64,000 nt of DNA from Polytrichum commune (GCA_950295325.1 OX485803.1:50421554-50485553), one strand, 5' to 3'. Shown: positions 34,301 to 46,757, numbered from the stretch's first letter. Numbers and translations are program-made. The notes: generated by a model not told the origin, from the sequence alone.

Positions 34301-36284
34301 TTAGTATTTCAGCAAGTTCGAAGGCCGGTCGACCGGACTTTTGCTGGAGCTGGTAACAACAGATGAGCAGGGAGAATGCCCTTCGACGGAATGAAGTGAT
34401 TTAAAATGATTCTATTGATGACATCAGCTTTATTCCCTATCAAAGCTGCACATAATGACGCAGCTTGCAATAAGCAGGCCTATTGTAAGAAAGAGATACT
34501 TGTAGTCATCGTCACGTTCAAAGTGGACAGATTGGAACAAAAGATGTCCACAGACCATGAAGGAAGCTATCGAAGAGCTGCAAGAGACCAGCAGGCTGTA
34601 AACAGACTCGCAGCTCACATAAAAGTTTCTCAACCTGGTCAAGTAACAGATCATATGCGGTCCACAACATTCGTGAGACTTCAAAAGAGACAATCTCGTG
34701 ACAATGTATGCCCCTCTCAAACTGCACTTCAGGATGTGTCAAGGTATCCATATTTCCTTACAAATGGTAATGATCATGTTAGCCTAAGAGTCACAAGAAT
34801 GGCTGCAACTGTGATAAACAGCCACAGTTTCTTGAAGCGAACATGAAGACCTCCTACAACAACAGACGCCTTGTTCACAGTTCCTCAGGCAGAAGCCAAG
34901 CGTCGAGTGCTGCCCTCGGTTGATTCAGGTACTGGTGAAACATCCATACCTACATTGAACCACATACTTTTACATGATTTCTACATAGAGAAGTACTTCA
35001 TGACATAGATGCAGTATGATCTTGCGGATTCCCGTTGAAGACATTGTTCTCAGTTGTCATATTGATACATCTGACTAAGATAGACAGTTAACAAAGAAGA
35101 AACATCTAAGGGTTAGAGGACAATAAAGATATCTGAGTAACCGGATTTCTGGAAGATTGATAGATGGCCACCAGTGGAGACATGATGTATACACCTGCTG
35201 AAATTTTCAAAATTGGTCTGAGCTTGCCGTTGCAAATGCACGAGCAATCTTGATACAGCAATCACCCAGCTGGGTCAAAAGCCCCAACACCAAAGGTATG
35301 CAGACATAAAGTTTTTGTCAATCAATCATGAACACTGAACTAAGAATTAGTATGCAGCGCCATTTCAATCATCAACATACAGTGCCCAATCAGATGCTTC
35401 AGCACAACAAAGGGTTCCAGTAGCTCCTGCCTTTGGTAAGCTGTAGTTCTGTAAAGAGATCTCCTGCTTGAAACAATGTATTTGTTTAAAGTGAAAGAAC
35501 GTCGACAATATCCCTACATACACCATATTCCTTATTGAGTCTTGGAGAAATCTACTGATGGGCACATCCACCAAGTCGAAGGATGTCTCAATGAATTTTC
35601 AGGATCGGCAAAAGTACATTGTTTGGAATTGTACGTTACATATTGGATACCTTTCAGGACTACAAACAAAGATATAACCTTACCTATAGAGGTTCATATT
35701 ACAGACACTGGTTTCTGATGTAGTAGCCTCTTCATGCATGCCCATTTCTAATACAGGTAAAATATACCAGTTACAATAATCGTCACCTGTACAGGTACTC
35801 TACTGGTCAAAGGTTAATCACATTCGAGTGTAAAAATGCGCATGAGTTAAGTTGATGCTTCAACCTGGAGCTGGATGCAGAAGGCTTCTCAGTCCAAAAT
35901 TCGCCTTCCTGACTCTCGAAAAATCATCAGAAGCTGTGCATGGGCCCGTGGACCTGGCCATCCTGAGTGAAGAAACTGTGCTCTCTTTTGATTGCGACAG
36001 GAAACTTGTTGCAGTTCACTCCAATAAACTGGTTCATCATGTTGTTCGTGGTCGCATCAAAGCATTGGACTAGTCATGATGCAGCATCGGCAAGGGGGCG
36101 CTCCGAAGCTGTATGGAGGTTATGTCGGAGGAAATGTCAGAGAAATAGGAATCAATCTCGTTTCGGAAGTCTGCATGAAATCTATGCCTGCAAACGTTGA
36201 GAACAATTATCCACGAGCCTTTGAAACAACTCATTCTGCAGCAGCAGCAGCACTGTGAAGAAATTGTTAGCAGTGACGGAGCTG
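31398..36284. other. Mixed-composition DNA downstream of the DREB gene
   Basis: Less AT-rich and less repetitive than the rest of the window. The longest frame is 34406-34846 (plus, 146 codons), which has no recognisable domain and lies opposite other frames, so it is left uncalled. 32740-32950 is GC-rich (repeated GGGCTGGGC/GGCTGGAC words). A GCAGCAGCAGCAGCA run lies at 36236. The 3' untranslated region of the minus-strand DREB gene should fall just below 36284. Confidence 0.35.
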
Positions 36285-38051
36285 TTAGAAGCTCCACAGA
36301 TGCGGCTCCCAGCCAGTCATCCCATCGTCGCCATCTATGGCAGAATCAGGATCCGCGACCATAGACATCGGAGGAGGTGTGAGGCACATCCCGTCATACA
36401 TGCTGGTCAACACGTTCGGTAAATTGAAGATCAGATCCTCCTCCACGTACATAGCGGAATTCCGTTGCGATGATGTGGGTCCTGATCTATCTGCTGCTGC
36501 GAAGTTATCTGCAGGTCCAGCACCTGATGTTCCCTGCAACTGCTCCCTTGTGGGGATGAGCTCAAACGATGCCCTGCCTTCCAGAAATCTGTCCAGCACG
36601 TCTGGACATGACAATGGTCTTGTCTCAACCTCAATCTCCTCCACGCTAACACCCGAGCTGAATTCGGAGCCAATGTCACTCATTAATAAGGGTGGAGCAG
36701 ATTTCGTGGAAGAAGGGCTATCAGCAACGTCTGTGTGAGTCGACATCTGCAATCTATACTGTTGCTCATCCACACTGCTGCTAATAATTGCTTCCGGCAC
36801 TCTCTGCACCTGAGCTCCACGCAGATGAATATGGCGATGTTGTTGATGATGATGATCACTGGAGCTTGCAGTGGACGTCGAAGTAGTGCTCCGGGGTGAG
36901 CTTGGCACAGCCCACTGATCGGACAAAAAGGCTGACTCACCTAACCCCAAATCCTGCTGCTCAGTTTTGCAAGGGTTGAACACTGTTCGACTTCGGCTGA
37001 TGGCCTGAAGATGGTGATGATGATCACTAGTCGGCGAAAACTCGGAGGACTCATACGTTTGGTCATGATGATGAGTGAGAATAGTCGGAGCAGAAGAAGT
37101 CATCCGTGAGACTTCGGCAGCTGATGATGCTTCCTGATGCATTGAGTTATTATAGCTGCTTCGGTGCAACTTAACCCCTCGGGATGAGAATCGGCTGTTT
37201 GCAGCTAAAGTGGCAGCTGCTTGGATGGATTTGTCGGACAGGTCCTGGGGTTGAGGGAGAGACTCTGAAAGCTTCGGGAAGTTGAGCAATGCGCTCCCAC
37301 CTCGCAACGCAAGTGCTGCTGCATCGTAGGCTCGTGCAGCCATCTCTGGTGTCGCGAACGAGCCCAGCCAGATCCTCGATTTCTTCTTCGGTCTTCGAAT
37401 TTCTGTCACCCAGATGCCCCAGGGCCGCTTCCTTACACCCCGGTATAGCGGATGGCGAGTGTCACCCTCCACACCGAGCTTCGCCTTCTTCCGCACCATT
37501 GGCTCCGCAGGTTGCTGATGTTGCTGATGCTGTTCTTCTTGCTTCATCGAGGCTTTCGTTGAGCTTGAGGAGTTCCTCCGGTGCACCTGCGGAACCTCCT
37601 GCTCGGGTAAGTGGTCGGTGCAGAGTTCCATTTTCGGGGATTGGTCGAAGGTGTTGAGGATCTCTGCTTCAGGTGGTGTTTGGCCAGAAATGTTATGATC
37701 GATATAACCCTTGTTGTCGCCTGCCAGGAGGTTAGGATTCATATTGGAGCGATTACTGCTGCTTCTGCTACAGTTGCTGAGGAACGCCTTCGTATGGAGT
37801 ATGGAATCAGGTCGAGAGGATCCACATGGATTCTGATTATCCGGGAACTGCGAGGTGGTGGTAGTGGCGGTGGTGCGTGACGGCTGGGTCTCTAAAAAGG
37901 GCATTTTCGAAGGCGGGGAGAAAATCGGCATGGAGAGAGAATTGGAGGGAGCAGCACGGAGAAGTTTGAGAAGGTTGGAGGTGCTCTTGACTGAGTTTAG
38001 TGAAGAGGATTTTTCCACCATGATCACTACCCGGTATGTGATTCCCTTCAT
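36285..38051 (-). CDS. TINY-like DREB (AP2/ERF group III, A-4) transcription factor
   Basis: An intact, intronless 588-codon frame. The first ATG is at 38051 (in-frame TAG just upstream near 38091); a second ATG at 38021 has a better context (A at -3, G at +4) and may be the true start. The single AP2/ERF DNA-binding domain lies at about residues 203-259: [20 protein letters not shown], then [20 protein letters not shown] and ALLNFP. After it, [20 protein letters not shown] matches the motif that follows AP2 in TINY/A-4 proteins. The C-terminus has [20 protein letters not shown] with PPP, like the D.IF.MPNLL..MAEGML..PP motif of that group, and ends WEPHLWSF, like the LWSY-type ending; both are expected to act in activation. 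The domain keeps the DREB valine (WV) but has Arg where many DREBs have Glu at position 19. The spacers are Ser-, Gln- and His-rich, which makes the protein more than twice the length of seed-plant TINY (about 220). It should bind DRE/CRT (RCCGAC) sites in the nucleus. Confidence 0.93.
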   Translation of the reverse strand: MKGITYRVVIMVEKSSSLNSVKSTSNLLKLLRAAPSNSLSMPIFSPPSKMPFLETQPSRTTATTTTSQFPDNQNPCGSSRPDSILHTKAFLSNCSRSSSNRSNMNPNLLAGDNKGYIDHNISGQTPPEAEILNTFDQSPKMELCTDHLPEQEVPQVHRRNSSSSTKASMKQEEQHQQHQQPAEPMVRKKAKLGVEGDTRHPLYRGVRKRPWGIWVTEIRRPKKKSRIWLGSFATPEMAARAYDAAALALRGGSALLNFPKLSESLPQPQDLSDKSIQAAATLAANSRFSSRGVKLHRSSYNNSMHQEASSAAEVSRMTSSAPTILTHHHDQTYESSEFSPTSDHHHHLQAISRSRTVFNPCKTEQQDLGLGESAFLSDQWAVPSSPRSTTSTSTASSSDHHHQQHRHIHLRGAQVQRVPEAIISSSVDEQQYRLQMSTHTDVADSPSSTKSAPPLLMSDIGSEFSSGVSVEEIEVETRPLSCPDVLDRFLEGRASFELIPTREQLQGTSGAGPADNFAAADRSGPTSSQRNSAMYVEEDLIFNLPNVLTSMYDGMCLTPPPMSMVADPDSAIDGDDGMTGWEPHLWSF

Positions 38052-40189
38052 GCAACTCAATTTTGGTCCAACAGGAATCAGGATCAACCGCTAGACTCTA
38101 AGAAACTTTGTGCTCAGCACCAGCTATCTCCTTTCAACAATTTCCTCCCTCCCTCATAGCGCAGTAGGAACTTAATGTTTGCTTCAACCTCCTATGCTGT
38201 CTTTCTCCCACAAAGTTGAAATTTTACCACCGAAATATAATGTTAATAGTCTCAATCTTTAGGTTAAAAATTGGACGAGCTTCAAAGATATTCTGAAATC
38301 TCCTGAAGCTCGCATTCTCTAATAGTTGACTTAATGTGAAATTTGCCCTTTTTCTGAAAATTTGGCAAACGGTTGTTAAATCGGAGTCAGTCCCTCTTGC
38401 AAGAAGATCACCTACCAACACTCAATATTATTTTACACAGTTGACTAGCTCAGGAGTGACAGCGGTGGCAAGTAGGAAAAGTTGGCAACACTACCCGAAT
38501 AGCTGTTAGTTCGGAACACCGTGACTTGCATTCGGCCAGTCAATTTGGAGCAGCCTCTCGTGGTCGTGGGAACCATTTCGGTATCTGCTGATGCTAATTC
38601 TCAAGTTTCAATCCTGATGCAATTAATCGAATACTGCAGTGCGCTGACTACAGCTCAAGGAACCCATTTCGGTGTCTGCTGATGCCTATTCTCAAGTTTG
38701 AACCCGCCCCAAACTCTGAAACTCCTCTATGTCATCACCTGCTCATCTACTGCAAAAACAGGTGGATGTGACCGATGGTTCTCCCTAGTACGTATCTCTC
38801 AGTTCACAATGCAGGTGGCTGTCTGGACGGTCAGCATCTGGTGCATCACTAGTAGAGAAATCTCTTATCCCAACCTGGATAATTAGCTGTCTGACCTTGA
38901 ACCCTTAAATATATGATGAAGGTGATCCCTCAACCAGCTTAATCTTCATCCCTGATATTTCAATCGGCAACTTTCAACAGACTAATAGCTGATTCAGAGA
39001 TGTACAGCACGGAACCAGCCGGCTCTATAAGAGCTTGCCTACTACTTCATGCTTCCTCCTCCTTGGCTGCAAATGCGGCGATCACCATTTACGATTTTTT
39101 GCCCACCTTAATCCTTCCCGTCACCGCATCTTCTTCCTCCTGCTCCCCGTGACGAGTCAAGCCAGTTTGGCTGAATTTAATGCTGCAGCTTTCTGTGTTT
39201 CTCTTTACCTCGTTGTCCAGCTCTCGATAGTGATGTGGTGGGTTGTTCATCTCTTTCCTCCGTATTCCCCTCTAAATATGTGTCTCTCTCTTCTCTCTCT
39301 CTAACCCCCTCCCTCTCTGTCAAGTCTCTGCCAAGTGTCTCCCCTGAATCTCGCTCCCCCTTCCCTGCTCCTCTAGTCCAACTTAAGCCTCACCGCACTT
39401 GGTGCCTCAAGTTTTGCTAGTCCTCCATCTTCCTGGTTACGAAGGTCTCGTCTCCCGCCCATACCACAACGCCGTTCACCGCCCCGCTTACTAGAAGAAG
39501 AAGAAGAAGAAGAAGAAGAAGAAGAAGGAGGCCAGTACTCTGGGATGATGATGATGTTGCATCCAGGACTTCAAGTAACTCTACACAATTCCCAAGCAAC
39601 CTTCACATAGGAGTAGCTTAGCTATCTCTTCCTCTCTCTCCAGGCTCTCCCTTTCTCCCTCTCTCTAGCTCAAAATCCTAGCGTGGGAGAGATGAACCTG
39701 TTTGTCCTCCCTCCTCCCTCTTTGTTCTGCAGGTTGGCCTTTTTCTCCTTCTCCTCCTGCTCCTGCTACCGCTGCCACCTCCTGTTGCATGGCTTTATGG
39801 TGTGGGGCCAGTGCTACAGATGCTCGATGATTCCCATCGCTCTCGGTCCAGCACAGGATTGCGGACAATCCACGAGTCTTCACCACTCCTGCTGCTGCTC
39901 TTGCTCCTGCTCCTCCTAGTCCCAGCCCCACCCCCTTCCCCTACTCTTTCTCTTTCTCTTTCTGCTCCTCTTCTTCCGCCTTGTGTCGATGATGATGATG
40001 CTGCTAGTGCCACTGCTGCTGCCATAGCACACGACTAAGCTTGACTTACATGTGGTAGAAAGGTAGAAGCTCCCATGTCCCGTGCTGCCCTGCGTGCGTC
40101 TGTGTATGATGATGGGCTCCGAGCTTTCCTTCAGACATCGTGGGCCCTGCCAGACCTCCTTCCCCAAAACTCCTGCTTTCTAACTTAGA
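38052..40189. promoter_or_regulatory. GA/CT-rich 5' flank of the DREB gene
   Basis: Read on the minus strand, the 2 kb upstream of the DREB start contain long GA-rich tracts (39270-39330, 39625-39670, 39945-39970), a GAA/TTC trinucleotide run and a Leu-coding CTG/CTC run near 39890. A motif, GCTCTATAAGAGC (39022-39034), is a palindromic TATA-like site usable on either strand. TATATTTAAG at 38905-38914 on the minus strand is a second TATA-like string nearer the gene. The start of transcription cannot be read from sequence. The frames here (39417-39599, 39665-40025) are low-complexity and not called. A 5' leader or a divergent transcript are both possible. Confidence 0.35.
39493..39527. repeat. 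(AGA)n microsatellite
   Basis: About eleven AGA/GAA triplets in a row. Confidence 0.9.
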
Positions 40190-40417
40190 CCACACCGAAT
40201 ATGATATTTAGTGTGACTACCTATTTGGATTTACATGGTGCTATATTTTTTTACTATTGAAATAACTTTCAACCAAGTGAAGTCGTCAATGTTTTATAAT
40301 GTCCAAACTAACCAATTTAACATTTGTTAGTAAAATATGAGATGTATAGTAAATAGATATACTCTAGCATCGCGTAATTCCAAATAGTGAGTCATGCTAA
40401 ATATCATATTTAGTGTA
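40190..40417 (+). mobile_element. MITE family B, 228 bp, divergent copy
   Basis: Left end CCACACCGAATATGATATTT AGTGTGACTACCTATTTGG; right end CCAAATAGTGAGTCATGCTA followed by AATATCATATTTAGTGTA. These form imperfect inverted repeats of about 38 bp. The interior has TATAATGTCCAAA and TAATTCCAAAT, as in the copy at 31176. Confidence 0.75.
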
Positions 40418-41246
40418 CTGCACCCACTGCCTCGACTCCAACAGAAGCCCAACTTCCTTGAAGTTCCCTCTGCCCCTCGCCATCCCCCCCGGGCTCCCCT
40501 CCTTGCTCTCCTCCACTTATATGTGCAATTAGGTTGCCTCTTTACTCATGCAAATTACTTTGATCAAAATTGGATTACAAAATAATATAACTTTGTTTAT
40601 TCATTTGTATGGAAACCATAGTAAATATATTCACTTTGGTAAACAAATAATTAAATAGTGTGGATTCAGGGGTGTTGTGAGGCCTAGGCCCATGTAGGCC
40701 GGGCCTACCCTAGGCTAGAGTGGCCCATCTGAAGCTTAGGCTCAGGAGAGACTTGAATTCCTTTGAAATACAATATACTCCCAAAAACATGTTTAGCAAG
40801 ATGCCTTACGTCCTAATAAGTGCACTCGAAATAATGGAATTTATCAGAGGAAATATGCATGGGATAAAATGACATTTTTCCTAAAAAAATATGCACTGGA
40901 TAAAATTGATTTCCCAAGCGGGCCTACCTTGAAAATCAAGGCTGCCAATGCCCCTCTGTGGATTGTTAATATATTGGTGTGGGGCAACCTAATAACACAT
41001 ATCAATGTATATAAGTGTGGACCTTGTTCAGTTACTCATCATATTTGGTCACTCATCCAAGTCGAGGTTACCTCCAACAACTCTCTTGTATTTCTATCCA
41101 CGCATACAAAATTTCATCTAGTAACCCGTAGTTTATATCCATGACCACACCGATTATGGCCAATAACCAACTTGAGGAGGTGGATGATTCACCGCTTCCG
41201 TGGCTCCTCATCCAAGTCCCTCCTCTCGATGGTTGTCTAGTTCTTA
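40418..41246. other. No gene recognised
   Basis: A low-complexity C-rich patch (40437-40510) is followed by AT-rich DNA. The 91-codon frame 40869-41144 shows no domain. Confidence 0.3.
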
Positions 41247-41332
41247 AATGAATAGGTGTATTTGAGTGTTGTGTGGTTGGGTTTAGATCTAAGAAAGGAT
41301 TTTAGATGGTTGTTGGCAACTTGGCACATAGA

Positions 41333-41580
41333 AGAGGAGGGAATTTTGCATACAAGCGTACCTCTCATCCACCAATAAAAAAACTTGAATATAGGTTTGT
41401 GGCTAATTCATCTCAAATGACTTAGACTAGACTATTTTGGGGTCTTTATAACTAATTACAATGTCAAATAAACTAAAAAATGTGCCCCCAAAATATTGAT
41501 GTCAAGTGTGCATAATAATTTAGGGTTTTTATGTTGGATGAATGAAAGGTACACTAACTCCTCTCTCCCCTTAAAGACAT
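41333..41580. repeat. Dispersed repeat C, head-to-head pair
   Basis: The left arm (minus sense, 41333-41390) and right arm (plus sense, 41523-41580) are copies of the same end, consensus AGGGNTTTTATGTTGG, then RTGAGAGGTAYGCT and ATTCCCTCTCTCC. About 130 bp lie between. Another such pair lies at 50060-50283. Confidence 0.65.
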
Positions 41581-42599
41581 CACGTGGTTCAAAGAGAGTG
41601 GACTTCTCAATAGTCAACATTTTGAGGGAGACCTATGTAATCATTTAATAAGAAAGACAACAATCTTCACTTTGATAATGAATATGATACCCATATTATG
41701 ATATCCATGTGAGCTCCAAGAATATAAAGAAAATGGCTTTGGCCTCAATCATCTTGCACCAATCGCAGTGTGCTTCATATTATCCTTGAGGAAGTGGGCA
41801 CACATCTTAGAGTATTTGTTTAGTAATAGGCTAGGTGTTTACCAAAAAAAATGAAGGTGAGTATTGCACCTATCATGAACCATGACCTATAACATATCAT
41901 AATGTATAGGTACATATTCAAGTTTGACATGTACATATCTGGGAAAGAAGCCCATTATAGGTCATCTATGATTTTGAATTCAAGGATTGAAATCTAACAT
42001 CAAAATTTATTCATCTTGACTCCAAAAATAACAACCTCATTCATATTTAATGCTCATGTGTAATTTTTACTGTGTTATCAAATCTTTACATATGTTGAAA
42101 TCCAAAAAAGTGTTTGGCATAATCCCGACATACTAGGTGCCTTCACATCCTAAATGCTTGTGCTTTGTTAGATTCCCCCAATCACCTCTATTCCTAAAGT
42201 GTGCCACTTCTATGAAGTAATTTACATGGGGAATACATTATGCTCTCGAGTTTCCTAGAAGTATCTTAGGGTGGATCATGCAATCAAACACATCCAACTC
42301 ACTCAAAACACATCATATGGTCCAATGTTTTTTTTACAATTACTTCTTCAATGACGTGCATAATAATCTCTTCTTGATGAAAATTACCTCAAATTATGGT
42401 GGGTGGACATAGCTCATGGCTTTGCTACATCCACCAATGACCATAATACAATGCATGATTTCCATCAAAGAGAGATTATGATGTCCTCCATAAAGTTCTT
42501 ATAATGAACCACACATTAATTCATTCACATCCACCTCACTTTTAAGAAATGATGTCATATATTATCCAACAAACTTTCTATAAGGTGAATCTAGAAGTT
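41581..42599. other. Old repeat debris, no gene recognised
   Basis: Non-coding. ATGATACCCATATTATGATA and AGCTCCAAGAATATAA near 41690-41725 resemble ATTCATAATATGAGCTCCAA near 43380, pointing to a shared, decayed element. The left part of 41247-41330 shares TATTTGAGTGTTGTGTGGTT with 57180. Confidence 0.35.
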
Positions 42600-42830
42600 G
42601 TGCATTACTGTGTAGAGAACAGGGCACATGTGCCACTAACAATTTGAAAACTTTGAAATTTTTTTTTGGATATATAATACAGTGTCTAGTCCCTATAAAA
42701 GGTGAAGTAGCTCTACACATAAAGCAATTTCCCCCCCCCCCCCCCGTGGACATGGCCATGGATGTTTTACAAACAAACATTTTATTCACTCCACCCCCCT
42801 AATGGAAACATGAATTCTTCTTCTTCTTGA
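42600..42830 (-). repeat. Dispersed repeat E, minus copy
   Basis: Minus-strand order: AAGAAGAAGAATTC, GAATAAAATGTTTGTTTGTA, ACATCCATGGCCATGTCC, a G run, then ATGTGTAGAGCTACTTCACC and GACACTGTATTATATATCC. The same order appears at 54455-54610 on the plus strand. The short frame here is not considered a gene. Confidence 0.65.
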
Positions 42831-43182
42831 TTGTTTTGGTTACAAATCAACATTGCATGCTAGATACCTCCAGACTATATGAATTGATCAGGAACTATAC
42901 ACTTGGTAGAATATTTAATGGCCTTGAAGTGCTTCATAAGTGCAAATATTAGCAATGGTGTTGTTTGTTTTAATGTGGGGAATGCCATAGGGCTTGAAGT
43001 AGTTCTCTATGAAGAATTGTGTTCGAAGCACTCTAAACCACCATCGCATGGGAGCTTGGTTCAGATGCTTGTGGTCTCCAGATGTAGTGAGTGATACCCT
43101 TTCCAATCTCTAGATACTATGGTGACGAAAACCACCTATAACTATAAGACAAGTGGGCCTTATTTGGTTAATTTTCTTAAAA

Positions 43183-43310
43183 GGACACCCAAATTTGAGT
43201 GGGATGAGTTAGATGTTGGTCTAACAACGGACACTGGAAGAAAAAAAAAATCACGAAAATTAGCCTACGTACTCAAATTATGTTAAACATTATGGCTCAG
43301 TAGTCAGCAT
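43183..43310 (+). repeat. Dispersed repeat D
   Basis: GACACCCAAATTTGAGTGG, later ACGTACTCAAATTATGTTAA and ACATTATGGCTCAG. The same block order recurs at 45136 and 57169; part is at 41247. Confidence 0.6.
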
Positions 43311-45135
43311 AAATGGGGAGGCCTCTATGATCATTTGCAAATAGAGTGGATCTTCAATTTGATTCAACAGATAAGATATTCATAATATGAGCTCCAAATA
43401 ACATCAGGGAATGGTTGCTTCTGTGATTTGGATAATTTGCCTTGTCGTCAAACTCGCACTAATCAAGCATTTCATATCTTAGGAGAAGTGGATACAAAGT
43501 GGAAAGTGTCAATTTTATCCCGACTTACATTGGCTGATAAAAATCCAATACTAACGAAGTGCCTCATAATATTATCCAGCCTATAAAATCAAAATTTTGA
43601 CAAGTCATATGACCGCGCAACGTGTCCATATGTCGTTTTAACAAACTACATATTGATTTAACAATTCTATGTTTATATTTTTTTAAAGCACCCTTGATTG
43701 AGTTCACTTTCATCTCAGTTTATAGATGGTTGATGACTCATGTGGTATACACGAGTGGGAATTATAAATGAATGAATTCCTATCACACTTTTCAGTTTAT
43801 TCTTTGCACACAACTTCTTCGAAGTTATTGATGTAGGTATGACATTTAAACCTATCATGAAGTCTACTTTGACCCAGGTCAAGGCTCCTTTAGAATTAGA
43901 ACCCACGACATGATATGACAACTCAATGTACAATAAGTGACCAACTTTATGCTTATAGACCTAAATTGCTTGCCACACTTCTCAATATATGTGATGCACC
44001 ATTCTAAATCTCAAGTGCTTTCATGTATGTGACACTTCCTATAAATCTCTAAGCTACACTCAAGCCTTTCTCACATAACAACCCCCATTGTTCACTTGCT
44101 ATAAAACAAATGTTGGAAAGTTAGAATATTTATTATTCAATAAGAAAATGCAGGATTGTTGTCAATGTCAATTTGAAGATCACATGTCTATAAATGATCT
44201 CCTAATAACTTGGTAAACTTCATGTCACAATCAAGCATATTATTTAATAAACTCATCACCAATGTAGAATATATACGTTCCACGTGAAAAACAGTTAGGT
44301 GTGATAAGCACATGTAGATTTATGATGTTTCAAGAGACACTAGTAAACAAGGAGTATTTGTGGGCAATATGCATAGAAAATTATGGATGAAATAAAAATT
44401 GATCTGAAATCAAAGCATTTGTGAGTCAATTTGACTTTTGCGCACAGAATGATAAGCAAGACCTACTTGTCATGTTTCGTACAATTATGATGTAATGTGC
44501 ATTTTCTTGTAAATCATAAACATTGATATCAATTTTGACGCATCGTAAGGTCCAAGCCATGTATTTAAGTGCATGAATGTCCTTTATGAAAGCTCACCAT
44601 AAGAATTTGTCTTTTGGGAAATGACCCTTAGAAGTCATTCTTTTCCAAACTTGAAACTACCGATTTCATATCACCTTTCGACATATTATATGTGCACTCT
44701 TTTGAGTGCGTTAGAGAATGGAGCAAAACTGGTCCAGATCCAAAACTTGTCAAGACCATTCGATTACAAGTTGATCATTTTTTTCCTGTTTGTAATTCTA
44801 AAATTAAAATATTCAACATATTTCTCTAAAATGGTTGACTATATGAAGAATTCAGTAATATTTCTCAAACTCAACCAACTCATATGTAGCAAGCCCCGCC
44901 ATATCTCCTTATTTGCAGGATTGTAATAATGAAGACAACCTTTGAAATCCAAATGATGTAGATAAATACTGTGGACATTAATGACACAATTCACAGTTAT
45001 GTTTGAGTCAGAGAGGCTAATAATTGATTATTGCACACCCAAACTCAAGGTAAGTGATGCTAGAACCACCACCTCAAAATCTTGCACAATAGATATATAG
45101 AACCAATCATGCTTAAACTGGTTGCATATCTTAAA
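43311..45135. other. Old repeat debris, no gene recognised
   Basis: At 43595-43680, ACAAGTCATATGACCGCGCA with TTTTAACAAACTACATATTG resembles 46480-46555 (TATACGACTGCACGACGTGT, TTTTAACAAACTACGTGGTC), so the two stretches come from one element family. No coding sense seen. Confidence 0.4.
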
Positions 45136-45250
45136 TGGACACCCATATTTGAGTGGTAAGGTGCGTATTTAAGCACAAACACCAAAAGGAATTGTGTTGA
45201 AAAAGAAGAAGATTGAACTATGTGCTCAAACTTTGTTTATCATTCTAACA
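45136..45250 (+). repeat. Dispersed repeat D
   Basis: GACACCCATATTTGAGTGG, TGAACTATGTGCTCAAACTT and TGTTTATCATTCTAACA, in the same order as at 43183 and 57169. Confidence 0.6.
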
Positions 45251-45629
45251 TAAGTTTTTTTTGCAGGGGAGGGGGCAGTGTCATGTTTCACCTATGTAAT
45301 CAAATTACAGTTCCTTGGGTTTCACCTTTGAGAACCCATATCGATTCAATATGGGTTTCAAATTTCTATACGATTGACCATGGCTTCTCAATCCACAATA
45401 ATTCTGGATCAATCAAAATGTAGTGCTCACAAAATGGAGTTGTGCTTAATAGCAAATAGATAAAAGTGACCACTTAGAGGCCCAAGTCTACCTTATTGAT
45501 CATGAGAATGTCCAATACCTTAACATCATGTTCTCATGTTGGTTTTGAGTCATCTACTAATAAAACTATGAGCCCTTCTAGCTTTTGCATGTGGAATCCA
45601 AACAAGACATAGTTTGGTGCGTAGGAATC

Positions 45630-45846
45630 CTACACCACTTAATGTTGTATTTAGTGTCACTTCCTATTTGGAGTTGTGTATTTCAACAGAAGTTGATGAC
45701 AAGAGAAGGTAGGGTTTAGGCCGATGGATGAACTCATCCGTCGCCCATGACAATATTTGTGCACTCATTCATAAGAAGTGTCATCCGAAAAGCTACCATA
45801 GTGACATTAAAATACCACATAACACCAAACATCATATTTTGTGTAC
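45630..45846 (+). mobile_element. MITE family B, 217 bp, decayed copy
   Basis: Left end CTACACCACTTAATGTTGTA then TTTAGTGTCACTTCC. The right end has TAGTGACATTAAAATACCAC and a disrupted terminal stretch to GTGTAC. Similarity to the other three copies is clear at the left end and weaker at the right. Confidence 0.6.
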
Positions 45847-46695
45847 TTGAATCTAGTTATTATAGTATGCTACATACTTAAAGTGTCAGTCTAAGTTCTA
45901 ACGCCCATCGACCTTAATTAAGTTAGTGGTGTAACTCACAATCCCACAGACACAATTCAAGTGCTTACGAAGACTATTGTCAGTTCCGTATAATCTAACC
46001 CGCAAATAATTCTGCAAGAGGTGTGTCAAAGTCAGGGCTTCCTCCTTTTTCATGATTCATTATATTCGCCTGCCAACTTACGGTGACAGCCAGTCCCAGG
46101 GAAATATCAAGTCCAATGCCTCCATCACCGGCTGGCTCCCACTTTTCTCATCACATTCCAAGTGAAGTGAACCGACACACCCAGCCCAGCCCAGGCCCCC
46201 TGTATAAAACCTCAGGAATTTGCTTAACCCTAGAATATTACCTGGAAAAGCACAAAAACACCGAGGAGAGGAGTAGAGGAGTAGAGGAGTCAGCACTGGT
46301 TTCAAACTCAATGATACGTTATCGATGATGATGATGAATGTCAATAGGTGTTATATCGACCACATACACGCATATAGGATCGTTCGTCAAGTTGTATAAT
46401 TCTTCTAGTTGGTCAAGTTTATTAGTTCTAACACAAAGTTGAAATCTTGCCCCTCTTCATGTGTGCGATGAAAAATCAAGATTTTTGACAGGGTATACGA
46501 CTGCACGACGTGTTTTTGTGGTTGTTTTAACAAACTACGTGGTCGATTTAACAGTCCTCAATAAGCATTGGGAGACTTGATACAACCATGCTTTTGCACG
46601 GTGAGAGCGAATATTCGTGTATGAAGTTCATTTTGCTGCATATGAGTGTTCAAATTCATCTTCGAATATTCGAGTATTTTCTAGGTTGTTGATAT
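45847..46695. other. No gene recognised
   Basis: 46078-46344 has frames on both strands with no domain. An ATGATG run lies at 46322. 46468-46560 matches the 43.6-kb repeat. Confidence 0.35.
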
Positions 46696-46757
46696 TCAGG
46701 GATTTATATTGGGTGAATGAGAGGTATGCTTGTGTGCAGTAGTTCCCTCTCGCCCCT
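46696..46757 (+). repeat. Dispersed repeat C, single arm
   Basis: AGGGATTTATATTGGGTGAA followed by TGAGAGGTATGCTTGTGTGC and TTCCCTCTCGCCCC. A GCACCATG..GTGAAAA-like stretch that follows also occurs after the arm at 50224, so the element continues to the right. Confidence 0.6.

Noticed and set aside
34406-34846. 146-codon open frame as a gene
   Set aside because: No domain, no splice or codon support, and overlapping frames on the other strand; length alone is not enough.
36337-37657. Plus-strand frames inside the DREB gene (for example 36337-36738, 37289-37657)
   Set aside because: They are antisense shadows of the intact minus-strand coding sequence.
39417-40025. Proteins encoded by the CTC/CTG and GAA tracts (poly-Leu and Arg/Glu-rich frames)
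   Set aside because: The frames are produced by simple repeats and exist on both strands.
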